Notes: generated by a model not told the origin, from the sequence alone. DNA of 64,000 bases from Acidimicrobiia bacterium (GCA_017577575.1 PKRG01000001.1:124001-188000), one strand, 5' to 3'. Counted from the stretch's first letter, positions 45,525 to 54,497 are shown. Translations and numbers: made by a program.

Positions 45525-47591
45525 ATGGCCGATCATTCCCACCACGGTGCGGATCCAGGCTCGTCCGGGTCCCACCACGACCACGGCCACGGCCAAGGCG
45601 AGGCGCACGGCCACGATCAGCACGCCGGCCACGGCGAGTCCATGTTCAGGGACCGCTTCTGGCTGTCGCTCGCCTTCACGCTGCTCGTCGTCTTCTTCTC
45701 GGACATGGTCCAGGAGTGGTTCGGCTACCGCGCTCCCGAGTTCCCGGGCTCCGAGTGGGTGGCGCCCGTGCTCGGCACCGCCGTGTTCATCTATGGAGGC
45801 GCGCCATTCATCCGGGGGGCGATCGCCGAGATCCGGGCGCGCCAGCCGGGGATGATGCTCCTCATCGGGATGGCGATCACCGTCGCTTTCGGGGCGTCGG
45901 TGGCGACCACCTTCGGGCTGCTCCAGCTCGACTTCTGGTGGGAGTTGGCGGCCCTCGTCACCGTCATGCTCCTCGGGCATTGGATGGAGATGCGGGCGAT
46001 CGGCCAGGCCCAGGGTGCGGTGGCGGCGCTGGCGGAGCTTCTGCCGGACCAGGCGGAGAGGGTCACCGACGACGGCACCGAGCAGGTCGCGGTCTCCGAG
46101 CTGCAGGTCGGCGACGTCGTGCTGGTCCGCCCCGGCGGCCGGATCCCCGCCGACGGCGAGATCGTGGCGGGAGCGGCCGAGCTCGACGAATCGATGATCA
46201 CCGGCGAGAGCCGGCCAGTCGCCCGGGCCGAAGGCGAGCGAGTCGTCGCCGGGACCGTCGCCATCGACAGCTCCATCCGGGTCCGGGTCGAGGCGGTGGG
46301 TGACGACACCGCCCTGGCCGGAATCCAACGCCTCGTGGCCCAGGCGCAGGAGTCGAAGTCGCGGGCGCAAGTGCTGGCGGACCGAGCGGCGGCCCTCCTG
46401 TTCTACGTGGCTCTCGGCGCGGCGGTCGTCACGGCTGTCGGCTGGCTCCTCGTCTCTCGACCCGACGAGGCCGTGTCGCGCACGGTGGCTGTGCTGGTCA
46501 TCGCCTGCCCTCACGCATTGGGGCTCGCCATTCCTCTGGTGATCGCCATCTCCACCTCGCTGGCAGCCCGCAACGGGATCCTCCTCAAGGACCGCCTCGC
46601 CTTGGAGCGGATGCGAAACGTCGACGTCGTGCTCTTCGACAAGACCGGCACCCTCACCTCCGCCACCCACCGGCTGACGTCCATCTACACCCGGCGAGGA
46701 GACGACGACCGAGTCCTCGCCTTGGCAGCAGCCGTGGAGGCGGAGTCGGAACATCCCGTCGCTCGGGCAGTGGTGGAAGCGGCATCCGAGCTGGGTGGCG
46801 TACCGGCTGCCTCCGGATTCCGGGCCATGAGCGGGAGAGGAGTCGAAGCTGAAGTCGACGGATCGCGCGTCGCGGTCGGCGGGCCGGCGCTCCTCGCCGA
46901 AATGGGCGTCGAGGTTCCCGAGGACGTAGACCGGGCCGTGGCGGAATGGATGCGGCGGGGAGCGGCCGTTCTGTACGTGATCGAGAACGGAGAAGTGACA
47001 GGCGCCTTCTCGGTGGAAGACGAGATCCGCCCCGAATCCCGGCAGGCGGTACAGGAGCTGAAGAGGCTCGGTGTCGAGGTGGCGATGATCACCGGCGACG
47101 CCCGCCAGGTGGCCGAAGCGGTCGCATCCGAGCTCGGCATCGACAGGGTGCTCGCCGAGGTGCTCCCCGAGGACAAGCACTCACAGGTCGCCGAGTTGCA
47201 GGCGCAGGGCCTGCGGGTGGCGATGGTCGGTGACGGCGTCAACGACGCCCCCGCCCTCGCCCAAGCCGACGTGGGGATAGCCATCGGCGCCGGCACCGAC
47301 ATCGCCATCGAGTCCGCCGGGATCGTCCTGGCTTCCGACGACCCCCGGGGGGTGGTGGCGGTGCGAAAGCTGTCGCAGGCGGGCTATCGGAAGATGGTCC
47401 AGAACCTGGCGTGGGCCACCGGCTACAACGTCCTGGCGATCCCGCTGGCCGCCGGGGCCCTGGCATGGGCGGGGATCGTCCTCCCGCCCGCGGCCGCTGC
47501 GGTCTTGATGAGCGCCTCCACCGTGATCGTGGCGATCAACGCCCAGTTCCTGCGCCGGCTCCAGCTTCGTCCCACCACCGCAGCACCCTGA
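45525..47591 (+). CDS. copB: P1B-3-type heavy-metal (copper) ATPase, CopB-like
   Basis: P-type ATPase of 688 residues. A His-rich cytosolic tail has 11 His in residues 1-39. The transmembrane metal site is Cys328-Pro329-His330 (ACPHALGLAIP), typical of the CopB/P1B-3 group. TGES, phosphorylated Asp372 in DKTGT and GDGVNDAPAL complete the catalytic domains. It would export Cu2+/Cu+ (or another soft metal) from the cytosol. GAGAGGAG precedes the ATG. It overlaps the following convergent gene by 56 bases. Confidence 0.92.
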   Translation: MADHSHHGADPGSSGSHHDHGHGQGEAHGHDQHAGHGESMFRDRFWLSLAFTLLVVFFSDMVQEWFGYRAPEFPGSEWVAPVLGTAVFIYGGAPFIRGAIAEIRARQPGMMLLIGMAITVAFGASVATTFGLLQLDFWWELAALVTVMLLGHWMEMRAIGQAQGAVAALAELLPDQAERVTDDGTEQVAVSELQVGDVVLVRPGGRIPADGEIVAGAAELDESMITGESRPVARAEGERVVAGTVAIDSSIRVRVEAVGDDTALAGIQRLVAQAQESKSRAQVLADRAAALLFYVALGAAVVTAVGWLLVSRPDEAVSRTVAVLVIACPHALGLAIPLVIAISTSLAARNGILLKDRLALERMRNVDVVLFDKTGTLTSATHRLTSIYTRRGDDDRVLALAAAVEAESEHPVARAVVEAASELGGVPAASGFRAMSGRGVEAEVDGSRVAVGGPALLAEMGVEVPEDVDRAVAEWMRRGAAVLYVIENGEVTGAFSVEDEIRPESRQAVQELKRLGVEVAMITGDARQVAEAVASELGIDRVLAEVLPEDKHSQVAELQAQGLRVAMVGDGVNDAPALAQADVGIAIGAGTDIAIESAGIVLASDDPRGVVAVRKLSQAGYRKMVQNLAWATGYNVLAIPLAAGALAWAGIVLPPAAAAVLMSASTVIVAINAQFLRRLQLRPTTAAP

Positions 47592-48528
47592 GCGCTCTGA
47601 GCGTCAGCCACCGGGACGGCTGCCCGGGCCCGTCGTCCACGTCGAACCACACCCGCCCAGCCGGGCTGTGGTCGAGTGGCCAGGTGCCGTCTGCGGAGCG
47701 GCGCCGGCGGACGTGTTCGATCGCCTCCTCCAAACGAGGGTCCGGGGGCGCTCCGGTGAGGGCGGAGGCGGCCCGGAAGTAGTCGAGGCCGCGGAGGACG
47801 TCGTAGTGCCAGCGGTTGGGATGGAGCAGGGTCAGGTACTTGTCGTTGGCGGGCTCTCCGGTGCTCAACCGGCGGAAAAGGTGGCGGCGGAGCAGATACT
47901 CCTCTCCCGACCTCCGGGCCTCTTTGGATTCCGGTGTCCCGCCGGTGGCTCGCTCGAACTCGAGCAGGCCCTCGAGGACGTTGATGGTGGTGTCGAACGA
48001 CGACCGCACCGAGCCGAACTCCGCCTCACAGTTCCACCCCCCGTCCTCGAGGCGTTCGGTGACGAGCCTCTCGACGACGGGGGTCATGTCCACCCCGAAG
48101 TAGGCCCCGTTGGCGACGGTGACTCCGTTGATGCACGGCTCCACCTCACCTTCCCAGTAGGGCTGGCCGGCGTGCTCCCAGCGGCAGTTGGAACCGATCG
48201 CTTCGACCGTCCAGCGCATCCGCGGCGAGGTGGGTTCGATCCCGAGCTCCCGCAGCAGTGACAGCACGTGGGTGGTGGACGTCCAGGGTTGGCCGTCTTC
48301 GTATCCGCCCGACGCGTAGTCGCCGGGGAAGTGGGCGCCTGCGGCCCAGCGGCCGTCATCGTCCTGGTGGGAGAGCAGCCGCGCACCCCACCCTTCGGTC
48401 TCCACCCGGGCGCGCTCGGCACGCCATTCGGCCTCGGGGGAGTCCGCCAGGTCGCGCATCACCTGCCAGCGGATCGACGGGTCCGACTCGTCGGGGTCGA
48501 TCAACCAGACGATCACTCCGTCGTCCAC
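47536..48528 (-). CDS. terpenoid-cyclase/prenyltransferase-fold protein
   Basis: Protein of 330 residues with alpha-alpha barrel repeats such as WGARLLSHQDDDGRWAAG, LEDGGWNCEAEFG and RRSADGTWPLDHS, the QW-like repeats seen in squalene cyclases and prenyltransferases. It is half the length of a squalene-hopene cyclase and lacks a clear DXDD motif, so cyclase activity is doubtful. The last 56 bases overlap the 3' end of the copper ATPase gene on the other strand. Confidence 0.72.
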   Translation of the reverse strand: MDDGVIVWLIDPDESDPSIRWQVMRDLADSPEAEWRAERARVETEGWGARLLSHQDDDGRWAAGAHFPGDYASGGYEDGQPWTSTTHVLSLLRELGIEPTSPRMRWTVEAIGSNCRWEHAGQPYWEGEVEPCINGVTVANGAYFGVDMTPVVERLVTERLEDGGWNCEAEFGSVRSSFDTTINVLEGLLEFERATGGTPESKEARRSGEEYLLRRHLFRRLSTGEPANDKYLTLLHPNRWHYDVLRGLDYFRAASALTGAPPDPRLEEAIEHVRRRRSADGTWPLDHSPAGRVWFDVDDGPGQPSRWLTLRALRVLRWWDEAGAGAGTGR

Positions 48529-48610
48529 CCGCCGAGCTTACTGATCGATGGCCCTCAGCCAGGGTGGACGAATCGGGTTCGCGCCGTGGTGTGAGCGGAG
48601 CCCATTCGGG

Positions 48611-48660
48611 GGTATGTTTACCCGTCCCATCATCGACAGGCGACGGGAACGACACATACC
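48611..48660. repeat. nested inverted repeat upstream of the acyltransferase
   Basis: Outer arms GGTATGT (48611-48617) and ACATACC (48654-48660) enclose inner arms CCCGTC (48621-48626) and GACGGG (48642-48647), all exact. In RNA this would fold into a two-part stem about 100 bases before the acyltransferase start. Function unknown; a promoter operator or leader structure is possible. Confidence 0.45.
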
Positions 48661-48679
48661 GGCAGTTCGGGAGGGGCCG

Positions 48680-48769
48680 ATGTCGCTCAGTGGACTCGCG
48701 TTCTCCTGGGCGCTGCCGGCTCGGCGTGAGATACGGGTTGCGGTCAGGTCAATTCATGAGTGGACATAG
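48680..48769 (+). CDS. possible 29-residue leader peptide
   Basis: ATG 48680 is preceded by a strong GGGAGGGG, and the frame MSLSGLAFSWALPARREIRV ends at TAG 48767-48769, overlapping the first codons of the acyltransferase gene by 14 bases. The main gene has no comparable ribosome site of its own, so coupling through this ORF is conceivable. No homology recognised. Confidence 0.3.
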   Translation: MSLSGLAFSWALPARREIRVAVRSIHEWT

Positions 48770-50828
48770 TTCGGCCCGCTTCCGGCCAGACATCGAGGGA
48801 ATGCGAGCGATCGCGATCCTTCTCGTGCTGCTCTATCACGCCGGAGTCCCCGGTTTCGGCGGGGGTTTCATCGGGGTGGACGTTTTCTTCGTCCTGTCGG
48901 GCTACTTGATCACCCGTTCGCTCCTGGAGGAGGTAGGCCGCAGCGGCACCATCCACCTGAGAGAGTTCTACGCTCGCCGGGCCCGGCGCCTCCTGCCGGC
49001 CGCTCTGCTCGTCCTGATCGTGACGGCAGGCGCCGTCTGGCTGGTGCTGCCCTTCACTGCGTGGCGGGAATTCGGCGGCGACATAGCCGCCGCCTCTCTG
49101 TACTTCATCAACTGGAGGCTGGCGGCACGCTCCGTCGATTACCTGGCAGAAGGGGTGTCGGCCACGCCGGTGCAGCACTACTGGTCGCTCGCGGTCGAAG
49201 AGCAGTTCTACCTGATCTGGCCGTTCCTCATGCTGGTGGCGGCGTGGCTGCACCGCCGGAAGGGCTGGTCGCTTGCCCGGACCACGACCATTGTGCTGGG
49301 AGGGGTCGTTCTCGTCCCGTCTCTCGCTTGGAGCGTCTCGTACACGGCGGCTTCTCCAGCCGAGGCGTTCTTCGTGACGACCACGCGGCTGTGGGAGCTG
49401 GCGATCGGTGCGTTCGTCGCCGCCGCCGGCGTTCGGCTGGCGCCGAACACCCGACTCTCGGCGGCGGTGAGGTCCGCAGGCCTCATCGGGATCGTGGCCA
49501 CGGCGGTGCTCGTCGCCGAACGAGTGGCATGGCCGAGCTACTGGGCGCTCCTCCCCACCGTGGCCACTGCGGCGGTGATCGCCGCCGGGGCCGAGACGTC
49601 GGGGTCGGACAAGGTGGCAGGCCTCCTGCAGAGCCAGCCGATGCAGCGCATCGGCGCATGGTCCTATTCGATCTATCTGTGGCATTGGCCGCCGCTGGCG
49701 ATCCTCGCCGCAACCGGCGTCGAGCTCGATCCCGCCATGGCGATGCTCGTCACCGTCGTGGCGTGCGTACCGGCCGTTCTCTCCTACCGGCTGCTCGAGA
49801 ACCCGGTCAGATTCGCCAAGCCGCTCGTTTCCTCACCCGGGCTCAGCCTGAGCCTCGGGGCGAACCTCACACTGTGCGGGGCATTGGCCGGCGTGCTCTT
49901 GGTGATGGCGATTCCCCGGACAGCGGGCCCCGACACCAGCGACGCATCGGCGGTCGGATCGACACAACCACTGGGGGCGGAGGTGCTCCGCGAGGACGTG
50001 ACTGATGCGTTTCTCCTCGAGCAACTTCGCGCGGTGTCGCGGATGATTCCCTCGCCGGCTGAAGCCGTCGACGACATCCCTCCCACTCACGCGGACGGTT
50101 GTCATCTCGGTTTCAGGGACGAAGAGCCGAAACTCTGCCCATACGGAGCGGAGAGCGACATCACCGTGGCTCTGGTCGGTGACAGCAAAGCGAACCAGTA
50201 CACACCCGCCCTCATCTCCATCGCCGAACGGAACGGCTGGCAGCTGAGGGTCGGCACGAAATCCGCCTGCACCTTCTCCCTTGTGATGACCAGCCGAGAA
50301 GGCGAGCCGTACTCGGAGTGCCTCACCTGGTCGGAACGTCTCGTGGAGGTATTGGCCGACGACCCGCCGGACCTGGTTCTGGTGAGCCAGGCCAGGTCAC
50401 AGGCCCTGACCGACGATTCCGGCACGGAGACGACGGAAGCCCTCGTCGAGGGAATGGACCGGGCTTACCGTCCCCTCGTCGATGCCGGGAGCACGGTCGT
50501 GATGCTCCTCGACAACCCCCACCCGGGGATGCAGGTGTACGAGTGCGTCGCCGAGCACCTGGACGATCTCGAGGCCTGTACGTTCGCTCGCGAAGATCGG
50601 CTCCACTCCGGGGGCCGGGATGCACAACTCCTCGCCGCCGAGCGGTACGGCTATCCCACGATCGAGACGCTCGACTACATCTGTCCGACGCCGACGTGCT
50701 TCCCGGTCATCGGGGAAGTGCTCGTGTATCGGCAAGGCAGCCACCTGACGGCCACCTACGTCGAATCCATGGCAGGCGTCCTGGAAGAGCGGATCGAGCC
50801 CTTCCTGCGGGGCGCCAGCGAGTCGTGA
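48756..50828 (+). CDS. membrane acyltransferase with C-terminal SGNH domain (OafA/YrhL type)
   Basis: Protein of 690 residues. Residues 1-380 form the acyltransferase-3 domain with about ten membrane segments, opening RPDIEGMRAIAILLVLLYHAG and containing VEEQFYLIWPF; the catalytic His is in LLYHAG. The C-terminal extracytoplasmic SGNH domain (about 470-690) has the nucleophile block ALVGDSKANQ and GSHLTATY. It would O-acetylate a cell-wall or surface polysaccharide. ATG 48756 begins the family-typical MSGHSSARFRPDIEG. Confidence 0.9.
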   Translation: MSGHSSARFRPDIEGMRAIAILLVLLYHAGVPGFGGGFIGVDVFFVLSGYLITRSLLEEVGRSGTIHLREFYARRARRLLPAALLVLIVTAGAVWLVLPFTAWREFGGDIAAASLYFINWRLAARSVDYLAEGVSATPVQHYWSLAVEEQFYLIWPFLMLVAAWLHRRKGWSLARTTTIVLGGVVLVPSLAWSVSYTAASPAEAFFVTTTRLWELAIGAFVAAAGVRLAPNTRLSAAVRSAGLIGIVATAVLVAERVAWPSYWALLPTVATAAVIAAGAETSGSDKVAGLLQSQPMQRIGAWSYSIYLWHWPPLAILAATGVELDPAMAMLVTVVACVPAVLSYRLLENPVRFAKPLVSSPGLSLSLGANLTLCGALAGVLLVMAIPRTAGPDTSDASAVGSTQPLGAEVLREDVTDAFLLEQLRAVSRMIPSPAEAVDDIPPTHADGCHLGFRDEEPKLCPYGAESDITVALVGDSKANQYTPALISIAERNGWQLRVGTKSACTFSLVMTSREGEPYSECLTWSERLVEVLADDPPDLVLVSQARSQALTDDSGTETTEALVEGMDRAYRPLVDAGSTVVMLLDNPHPGMQVYECVAEHLDDLEACTFAREDRLHSGGRDAQLLAAERYGYPTIETLDYICPTPTCFPVIGEVLVYRQGSHLTATYVESMAGVLEERIEPFLRGASES

Positions 50829-50885
50829 TCGCCGGTCCAGCCTCGACTTCACTCCCGGGCCGACACCGACGACACTGATCCGCCG

Positions 50886-51728
50886 ATGACGACATACATC
50901 CTCACTGTCAAGTGTCCCGATGGGCCGGGGATCGTCAATCGCGTGACCGGTGCCCTCTTGGAGGTCGACTCCAACATCACCGAGGCCGCGCAGTTCACCG
51001 ACCCCGAGACGATGACGTTCGCCCAGCGGATCGTCTTCGACTCCCCGGCCGACCTCGCCGCGGTCGACGCCGCCATCGGCCCGGTGGCCGCCTCCCTCGC
51101 AGCCGATTACACCTTGCGGCCGGCGGCGGCTCGCCGGCGGGCGCTGATCATGGTCTCGAAAGTCGAGCACTGCCTCCTCGACCTCCTGTTCCGGCACCGG
51201 AACGGTGAGCTCGAGATCGACATCCCGCTGATCATCTCCAACCACACCGACTGCGCTCCGCTCGCCGAGCGGTACGGGATCCCTTTCGAGCACGTACCGG
51301 TCAGCCCCGAGACGAAGCGCGAAGCCGAGGCCGTGTTGATGCGCCGGGTCGAGGAACTGGACATCGACTTCGTGGTCCTCGCCCGCTACATGCAGATCCT
51401 CTCCGATGAGGTGTGCTCGGCGATGCCGGGACGGATCATCAACATCCACCACTCGTTCCTGCCCGGCTTCAAGGGAGCGCGCCCCTACCACCAGGCTCAC
51501 GCCAGGGGAGTCAAGCTGATCGGGGCCACCGCCCACTACGTGACACCCGACCTCGACGAAGGGCCGATCATCGAACAGGACGTGGTCCGTGTCGACCACA
51601 CGCACAGTGTCGAGGACATGGTCAGGCTCGGCAGGGACGTCGAGCGGATCGTCCTGTCCCGTGCCGTTCGCTACCACGCCGAGGACCGGGTGATACTCAT
51701 CGGCGCCAAGACCGTGGTGTTCACCTGA
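50886..51728 (+). CDS. purU: formyltetrahydrofolate deformylase
   Basis: Enzyme of 280 residues that hydrolyses 10-formyl-THF to formate and THF. An N-terminal ACT domain (about 1-75, beginning YILTVKCPDGPGIVNRVTG) precedes the formyltransferase fold. The catalytic Asn-His-Asp set lies in INIHHSFLPGFKGARPYHQA and LIGATAHYVTPDLDEGPII. It supplies formate and balances one-carbon pools. Apparently a single-gene unit. Confidence 0.94.
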   Translation: MTTYILTVKCPDGPGIVNRVTGALLEVDSNITEAAQFTDPETMTFAQRIVFDSPADLAAVDAAIGPVAASLAADYTLRPAAARRRALIMVSKVEHCLLDLLFRHRNGELEIDIPLIISNHTDCAPLAERYGIPFEHVPVSPETKREAEAVLMRRVEELDIDFVVLARYMQILSDEVCSAMPGRIINIHHSFLPGFKGARPYHQAHARGVKLIGATAHYVTPDLDEGPIIEQDVVRVDHTHSVEDMVRLGRDVERIVLSRAVRYHAEDRVILIGAKTVVFT

Positions 51729-51813
51729 CCGACGCAGCGACTCCTGGCCGAAATGTGCTGGCCCCCGGTCGGCACGAGCGTCTTGTATGGCACCGTGACT
51801 GGAAGCGGACTCA

Positions 51814-52653
51814 GTGACCGAGCCCCAGCCTTCTGAGATCGGCGCCCGACTCCTCGCCGAGCCGGCCAAGGTGGCCTTCTGGGCGGGGCCGCCCGCACAG
51901 GGGGTCTACATCGGAAGGGGCCTGTCGCTCGACGTGCACCGCCACTACGCCACCCAGATCACCATCGGTCTCGGCAGGCCTGTCCTGGTGCGCACGGCCA
52001 CCGGCGACCTCCTCCAACAGCACAGCTTCGTGGTCGGCCCGAACCTCGCCCACGGCATCGAGGCATCCGCGACGCCGATCCTCGAGATCTTCAGCGAAGC
52101 CCGGGCCCTGGCCGACTTCGCCGAGAGGCTACGCCTCGAATCGGGCTCGGAAACACCCGAACTGCCCGCCGATCTGGTGACCGAGCTCTGGCCGCATCTG
52201 CTGGGAGCCGCCGAGAAGCTCTCCGACGGGCAAGTCGACGACCCGCTCCTGGTGACGTTGATCGACCGTGTCCTCCAGTCGACGCAACAAGACATCGGGG
52301 CGGACCCACGGGTCGCCGCCGCCCGGTCTCTGGTGACCGCCCAATTCCTGGTCGACCACGACCGCCCCATCGACGAGCTGGCCGGCCGGGTGCATCTGTC
52401 GACGAGCCGATTCCGTCACCTTTGGCGCCAGGAGATGGGGATGTCGATCCAGAGTTATCTCCGCTGGCAGCGCCTCCTCACCGCCATGCAGAACACGGCG
52501 CGTGGCGCCTCGTTGACCGAAGCCGCTCATGGCGCCGGCTTCTCGGACTCGGCCCATCTGACCCGGGTCTTCCGCGCCACCTTCGGGATACCGCCCTCCC
52601 GAATCTTCAAAGACAGCCATTCCGTTCAAGTCCTCACGGCGTCCGTCCAGTAG
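51814..52653 (+). CDS. AraC-family transcriptional regulator
   Basis: Protein of 279 residues. The N-terminal sensing part (about 20-100) looks cupin-like, with VHRHYATQITIGLGRP. The C-terminal double HTH has IDELAGRVHLSTSRFRHLWRQEMG and SLTEAAHGAGFSDSAHLTRVFR. GTG start. Probably regulates the membrane protein gene 36 bases downstream. Ligand unknown. Confidence 0.87.
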   Translation: MTEPQPSEIGARLLAEPAKVAFWAGPPAQGVYIGRGLSLDVHRHYATQITIGLGRPVLVRTATGDLLQQHSFVVGPNLAHGIEASATPILEIFSEARALADFAERLRLESGSETPELPADLVTELWPHLLGAAEKLSDGQVDDPLLVTLIDRVLQSTQQDIGADPRVAAARSLVTAQFLVDHDRPIDELAGRVHLSTSRFRHLWRQEMGMSIQSYLRWQRLLTAMQNTARGASLTEAAHGAGFSDSAHLTRVFRATFGIPPSRIFKDSHSVQVLTASVQ

Positions 52654-52689
52654 TCGTTCTCTGTCGAACAGATCGAGAACGGAGGTTCC

Positions 52690-53088
52690 ATGTCCACTCT
52701 GATCCGTCTCGCCACCCTGGCGGGGCCCTATTCAGGCATCGGCGCTCTGGTGCTGGGGCTCTTGCACTGGTTCTTCGGTGTCAGCTTCATCGGGCTCCAC
52801 ATCGTGTTCGGGTCCATGGTGACCGCATCGCTCCTCGTGGCAGGAGTCGTCGCCATGACCAGGAGGGACACCCGATCCATCGGTGCTCTGGCCGTCCTCT
52901 TCGCTCCGGTCGTGCCCATCTTCGGCATGACCCAGATGACCATCCTCGTGGGCGGCAACCACTGGATCGTCCGGGTCGCCCACCTGCTGGTCGGTGCCGG
53001 CGCCATCGCGCTCACGGAGCGAATCGGCGACAGATACCTGAAGGGCAGTGCCCGGCAGGCGGGCGCCGAAGCGGCACGAGCCGCCTGA
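52690..53088 (+). CDS. four-helix membrane protein of unknown function
   Basis: Protein of 132 residues with four hydrophobic segments and a short basic tail. It begins MSTLIRLATLAGPYSGIGALVLG. A CGGAGG ribosome site precedes the ATG. It follows an AraC regulator gene closely and is probably its target. It may belong to a small quinol-oxidase-like or DoxX-like group, but I cannot assign a family. Confidence 0.7.
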   Translation: MSTLIRLATLAGPYSGIGALVLGLLHWFFGVSFIGLHIVFGSMVTASLLVAGVVAMTRRDTRSIGALAVLFAPVVPIFGMTQMTILVGGNHWIVRVAHLLVGAGAIALTERIGDRYLKGSARQAGAEAARAA

Positions 53089-53101
53089 GCGGGCGTCGAA
53101 G

Positions 53102-53327
53102 ATGAGCATCCGAAACGAGCTCCTCAAAGCGGTCCTGCGCGCGACGCGAAAACCGATCTATGCATCGGAGCGGTCCCTGCGGAGCCACGTGCTGCGACTC
53201 CGATCCGGTGGCGAGGACCGCCCGCCCTCCTCAGTCCAACGCATCGCCCTTTTGGGGGAACTGCCGACATGGGGCAGGGAAGCGGACAACCGGGTTTCCG
53301 AATCGGCGTTGCTGGGCAGGAACCGGT
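53102..53327 (+). other. uncertain coding stretch before the redoxin gene
   Basis: An ATG at 53102 opens a frame (MSIRNELLKAVLRATRKPIY...) with moderately gene-like codon ends for about 75 codons. It then runs out of frame into the redoxin gene to a stop at 53467. It could be a separate small protein, an N-terminal piece of the redoxin lost by frameshift, or chance. No homology is recognised. Confidence 0.25.
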
Positions 53328-53786
53328 ATGGACGCACGATCATCCCGAGCACCCCTGCCCGACTTCAGTCTCCCCGCCAGCACCGGCCAGACCCTCTCCC
53401 AGGACTCGTTCCGTGGCAAAGTGCCGGTCGCCATCGTGTTCCTCGCCGGACTCGACGAAAACCGTGACCTCGTGGAAGCGATGAACGCAGCCCTGCCCCG
53501 TTTCGGGTCGGAGCGAGCCCAGATCCTGGGTGTGGCCCCGGCCTCTGCCGACGACGTCCAGTCTTTCGCCGAGGCGAACGACCTGGCGATGCCCATCCTG
53601 GCGGACAGCGGCGGGGAGATGGTCCGGGCGTACGGCGGCGACACATCGGAGCCGTGGGCCGTGATCATCGATGCCGAAGGGCGGGAGGTCAGACGGTTCG
53701 ATCGCCTCGCCGACGATGGCGTGCCATCGCTCCTGGCGGCGGTCAAGGGCCTCGGGCTCGGTACCAGGATCGACTCGACCGACTGA
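53328..53786 (+). CDS. redoxin-fold (AhpC/TSA-like) protein without cysteine
   Basis: Protein of 152 residues with a thioredoxin-like peroxiredoxin pattern: LPDFSLPASTGQTLSQDSFRG, VAIVFLAG, then PILADSGGEMVRAYGG and AVIIDAEGREVRRF. The peroxidatic Cys position after FLAG reads LDENRDLV, and the whole protein contains no Cys, so it cannot act as a normal peroxiredoxin. ATG 53328 is the first Met in frame near the domain start. Confidence 0.7.
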   Translation: MDARSSRAPLPDFSLPASTGQTLSQDSFRGKVPVAIVFLAGLDENRDLVEAMNAALPRFGSERAQILGVAPASADDVQSFAEANDLAMPILADSGGEMVRAYGGDTSEPWAVIIDAEGREVRRFDRLADDGVPSLLAAVKGLGLGTRIDSTD

Positions 53787-53807
53787 GCTTTCCGAACCCA
53801 GCCGTCT

Positions 53808-53828
53808 AACGTCAGGCGATATGACGTT
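53808..53828. promoter_or_regulatory. operator-like palindrome upstream of the cysteine-rich regulator
   Basis: AACGTCA (53808-53814) and TGACGTT (53822-53828) are perfect arms with a 7-base spacer, ending 15 bases before the regulator ATG. The site covers a TATGAC -10-like box. It fits an autoregulatory operator for the dimeric HTH protein encoded next. Confidence 0.6.
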
Positions 53829-53843
53829 TAGAAAGGGTGGCTC

Positions 53844-54497
53844 ATGACACCCGTCGGTGACCTCGATGCGGCGGCGTCTCTAGCCGATCCGCTGAGACGA
53901 GACCTCTACGAGTACGTCGCTTCCTCTCGTCAGGCCGTCAGCCGCGACCAGGCGGCGAGCGCTTTCGGCATATCCCGCCAAGTTGCGGCCTATCACCTCG
54001 ACCGCCTCGCCGACGACGGCCTCCTCGACGTCGAATTTCGCCGCCTCAGCGGCCGCCGCGGCCCCGGTGCCGGCCGGCCCTCGAAGCTGTATCGGCGCTC
54101 CTCACGGGTGGTCGATGTGACCATCCCGCCTCGCCGCTACGAGCTGGCGGCCCGGATCCTCCTCGACGCCGTACGCAGGGAGGGGTCCGCCTCCGCCCTC
54201 GCCGAAGTGGCCCGGGAAGCGGGCAGAGAGATCGGGCGTCGCGGGCTCGATCAGGCGCTGGCCGACAGCGGGTACGAGCCGATCAGGGAAGGCGAAGAGA
54301 TCCGCTTCCGGAACTGCCCCTTCCACACTCTCGTCACCCAGGACCGCCGGGTGACCTGTGCCATGAACCTGGCCCTCGTCGAAGGCATGGTCGACGCATC
54401 CGGCGCCGACCTGGTACCGGTCCTGGCGCCCGAGGACGGCTATTGCTGCGTCAGGCTCCGTCCACGCGATCAGGAAGCGAGCAGGCCTCGCATCTGA
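53844..54497 (+). CDS. HTH regulator with C-terminal cysteine cluster (COG2345/SufR-like)
   Basis: Protein of 217 residues. The N-terminal winged helix has DPLRRDLYEYVASSRQAVSRDQAASAFGI and VAAYHLDRLADDGLL. The C-terminal domain contains Cys158, Cys172, Cys201 and Cys202 in FRNCPFH, VTCAMN and YCCVRL, a pattern like the iron-sulfur-binding regulators related to SufR. An AAAGGG ribosome site precedes the ATG. No suf genes are in the window, so the target is probably itself and distant genes. It overlaps the SDR gene tail-to-tail by 28 bases. Confidence 0.8.
   Translation: MTPVGDLDAAASLADPLRRDLYEYVASSRQAVSRDQAASAFGISRQVAAYHLDRLADDGLLDVEFRRLSGRRGPGAGRPSKLYRRSSRVVDVTIPPRRYELAARILLDAVRREGSASALAEVAREAGREIGRRGLDQALADSGYEPIREGEEIRFRNCPFHTLVTQDRRVTCAMNLALVEGMVDASGADLVPVLAPEDGYCCVRLRPRDQEASRPRI

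Noticed and set aside
48258..48755. N-terminal extension of the acyltransferase
   Set aside because: Antisense to the cyclase-like gene and Arg/Ser-rich; the acyltransferase-3 domain begins normally after ATG 48756.
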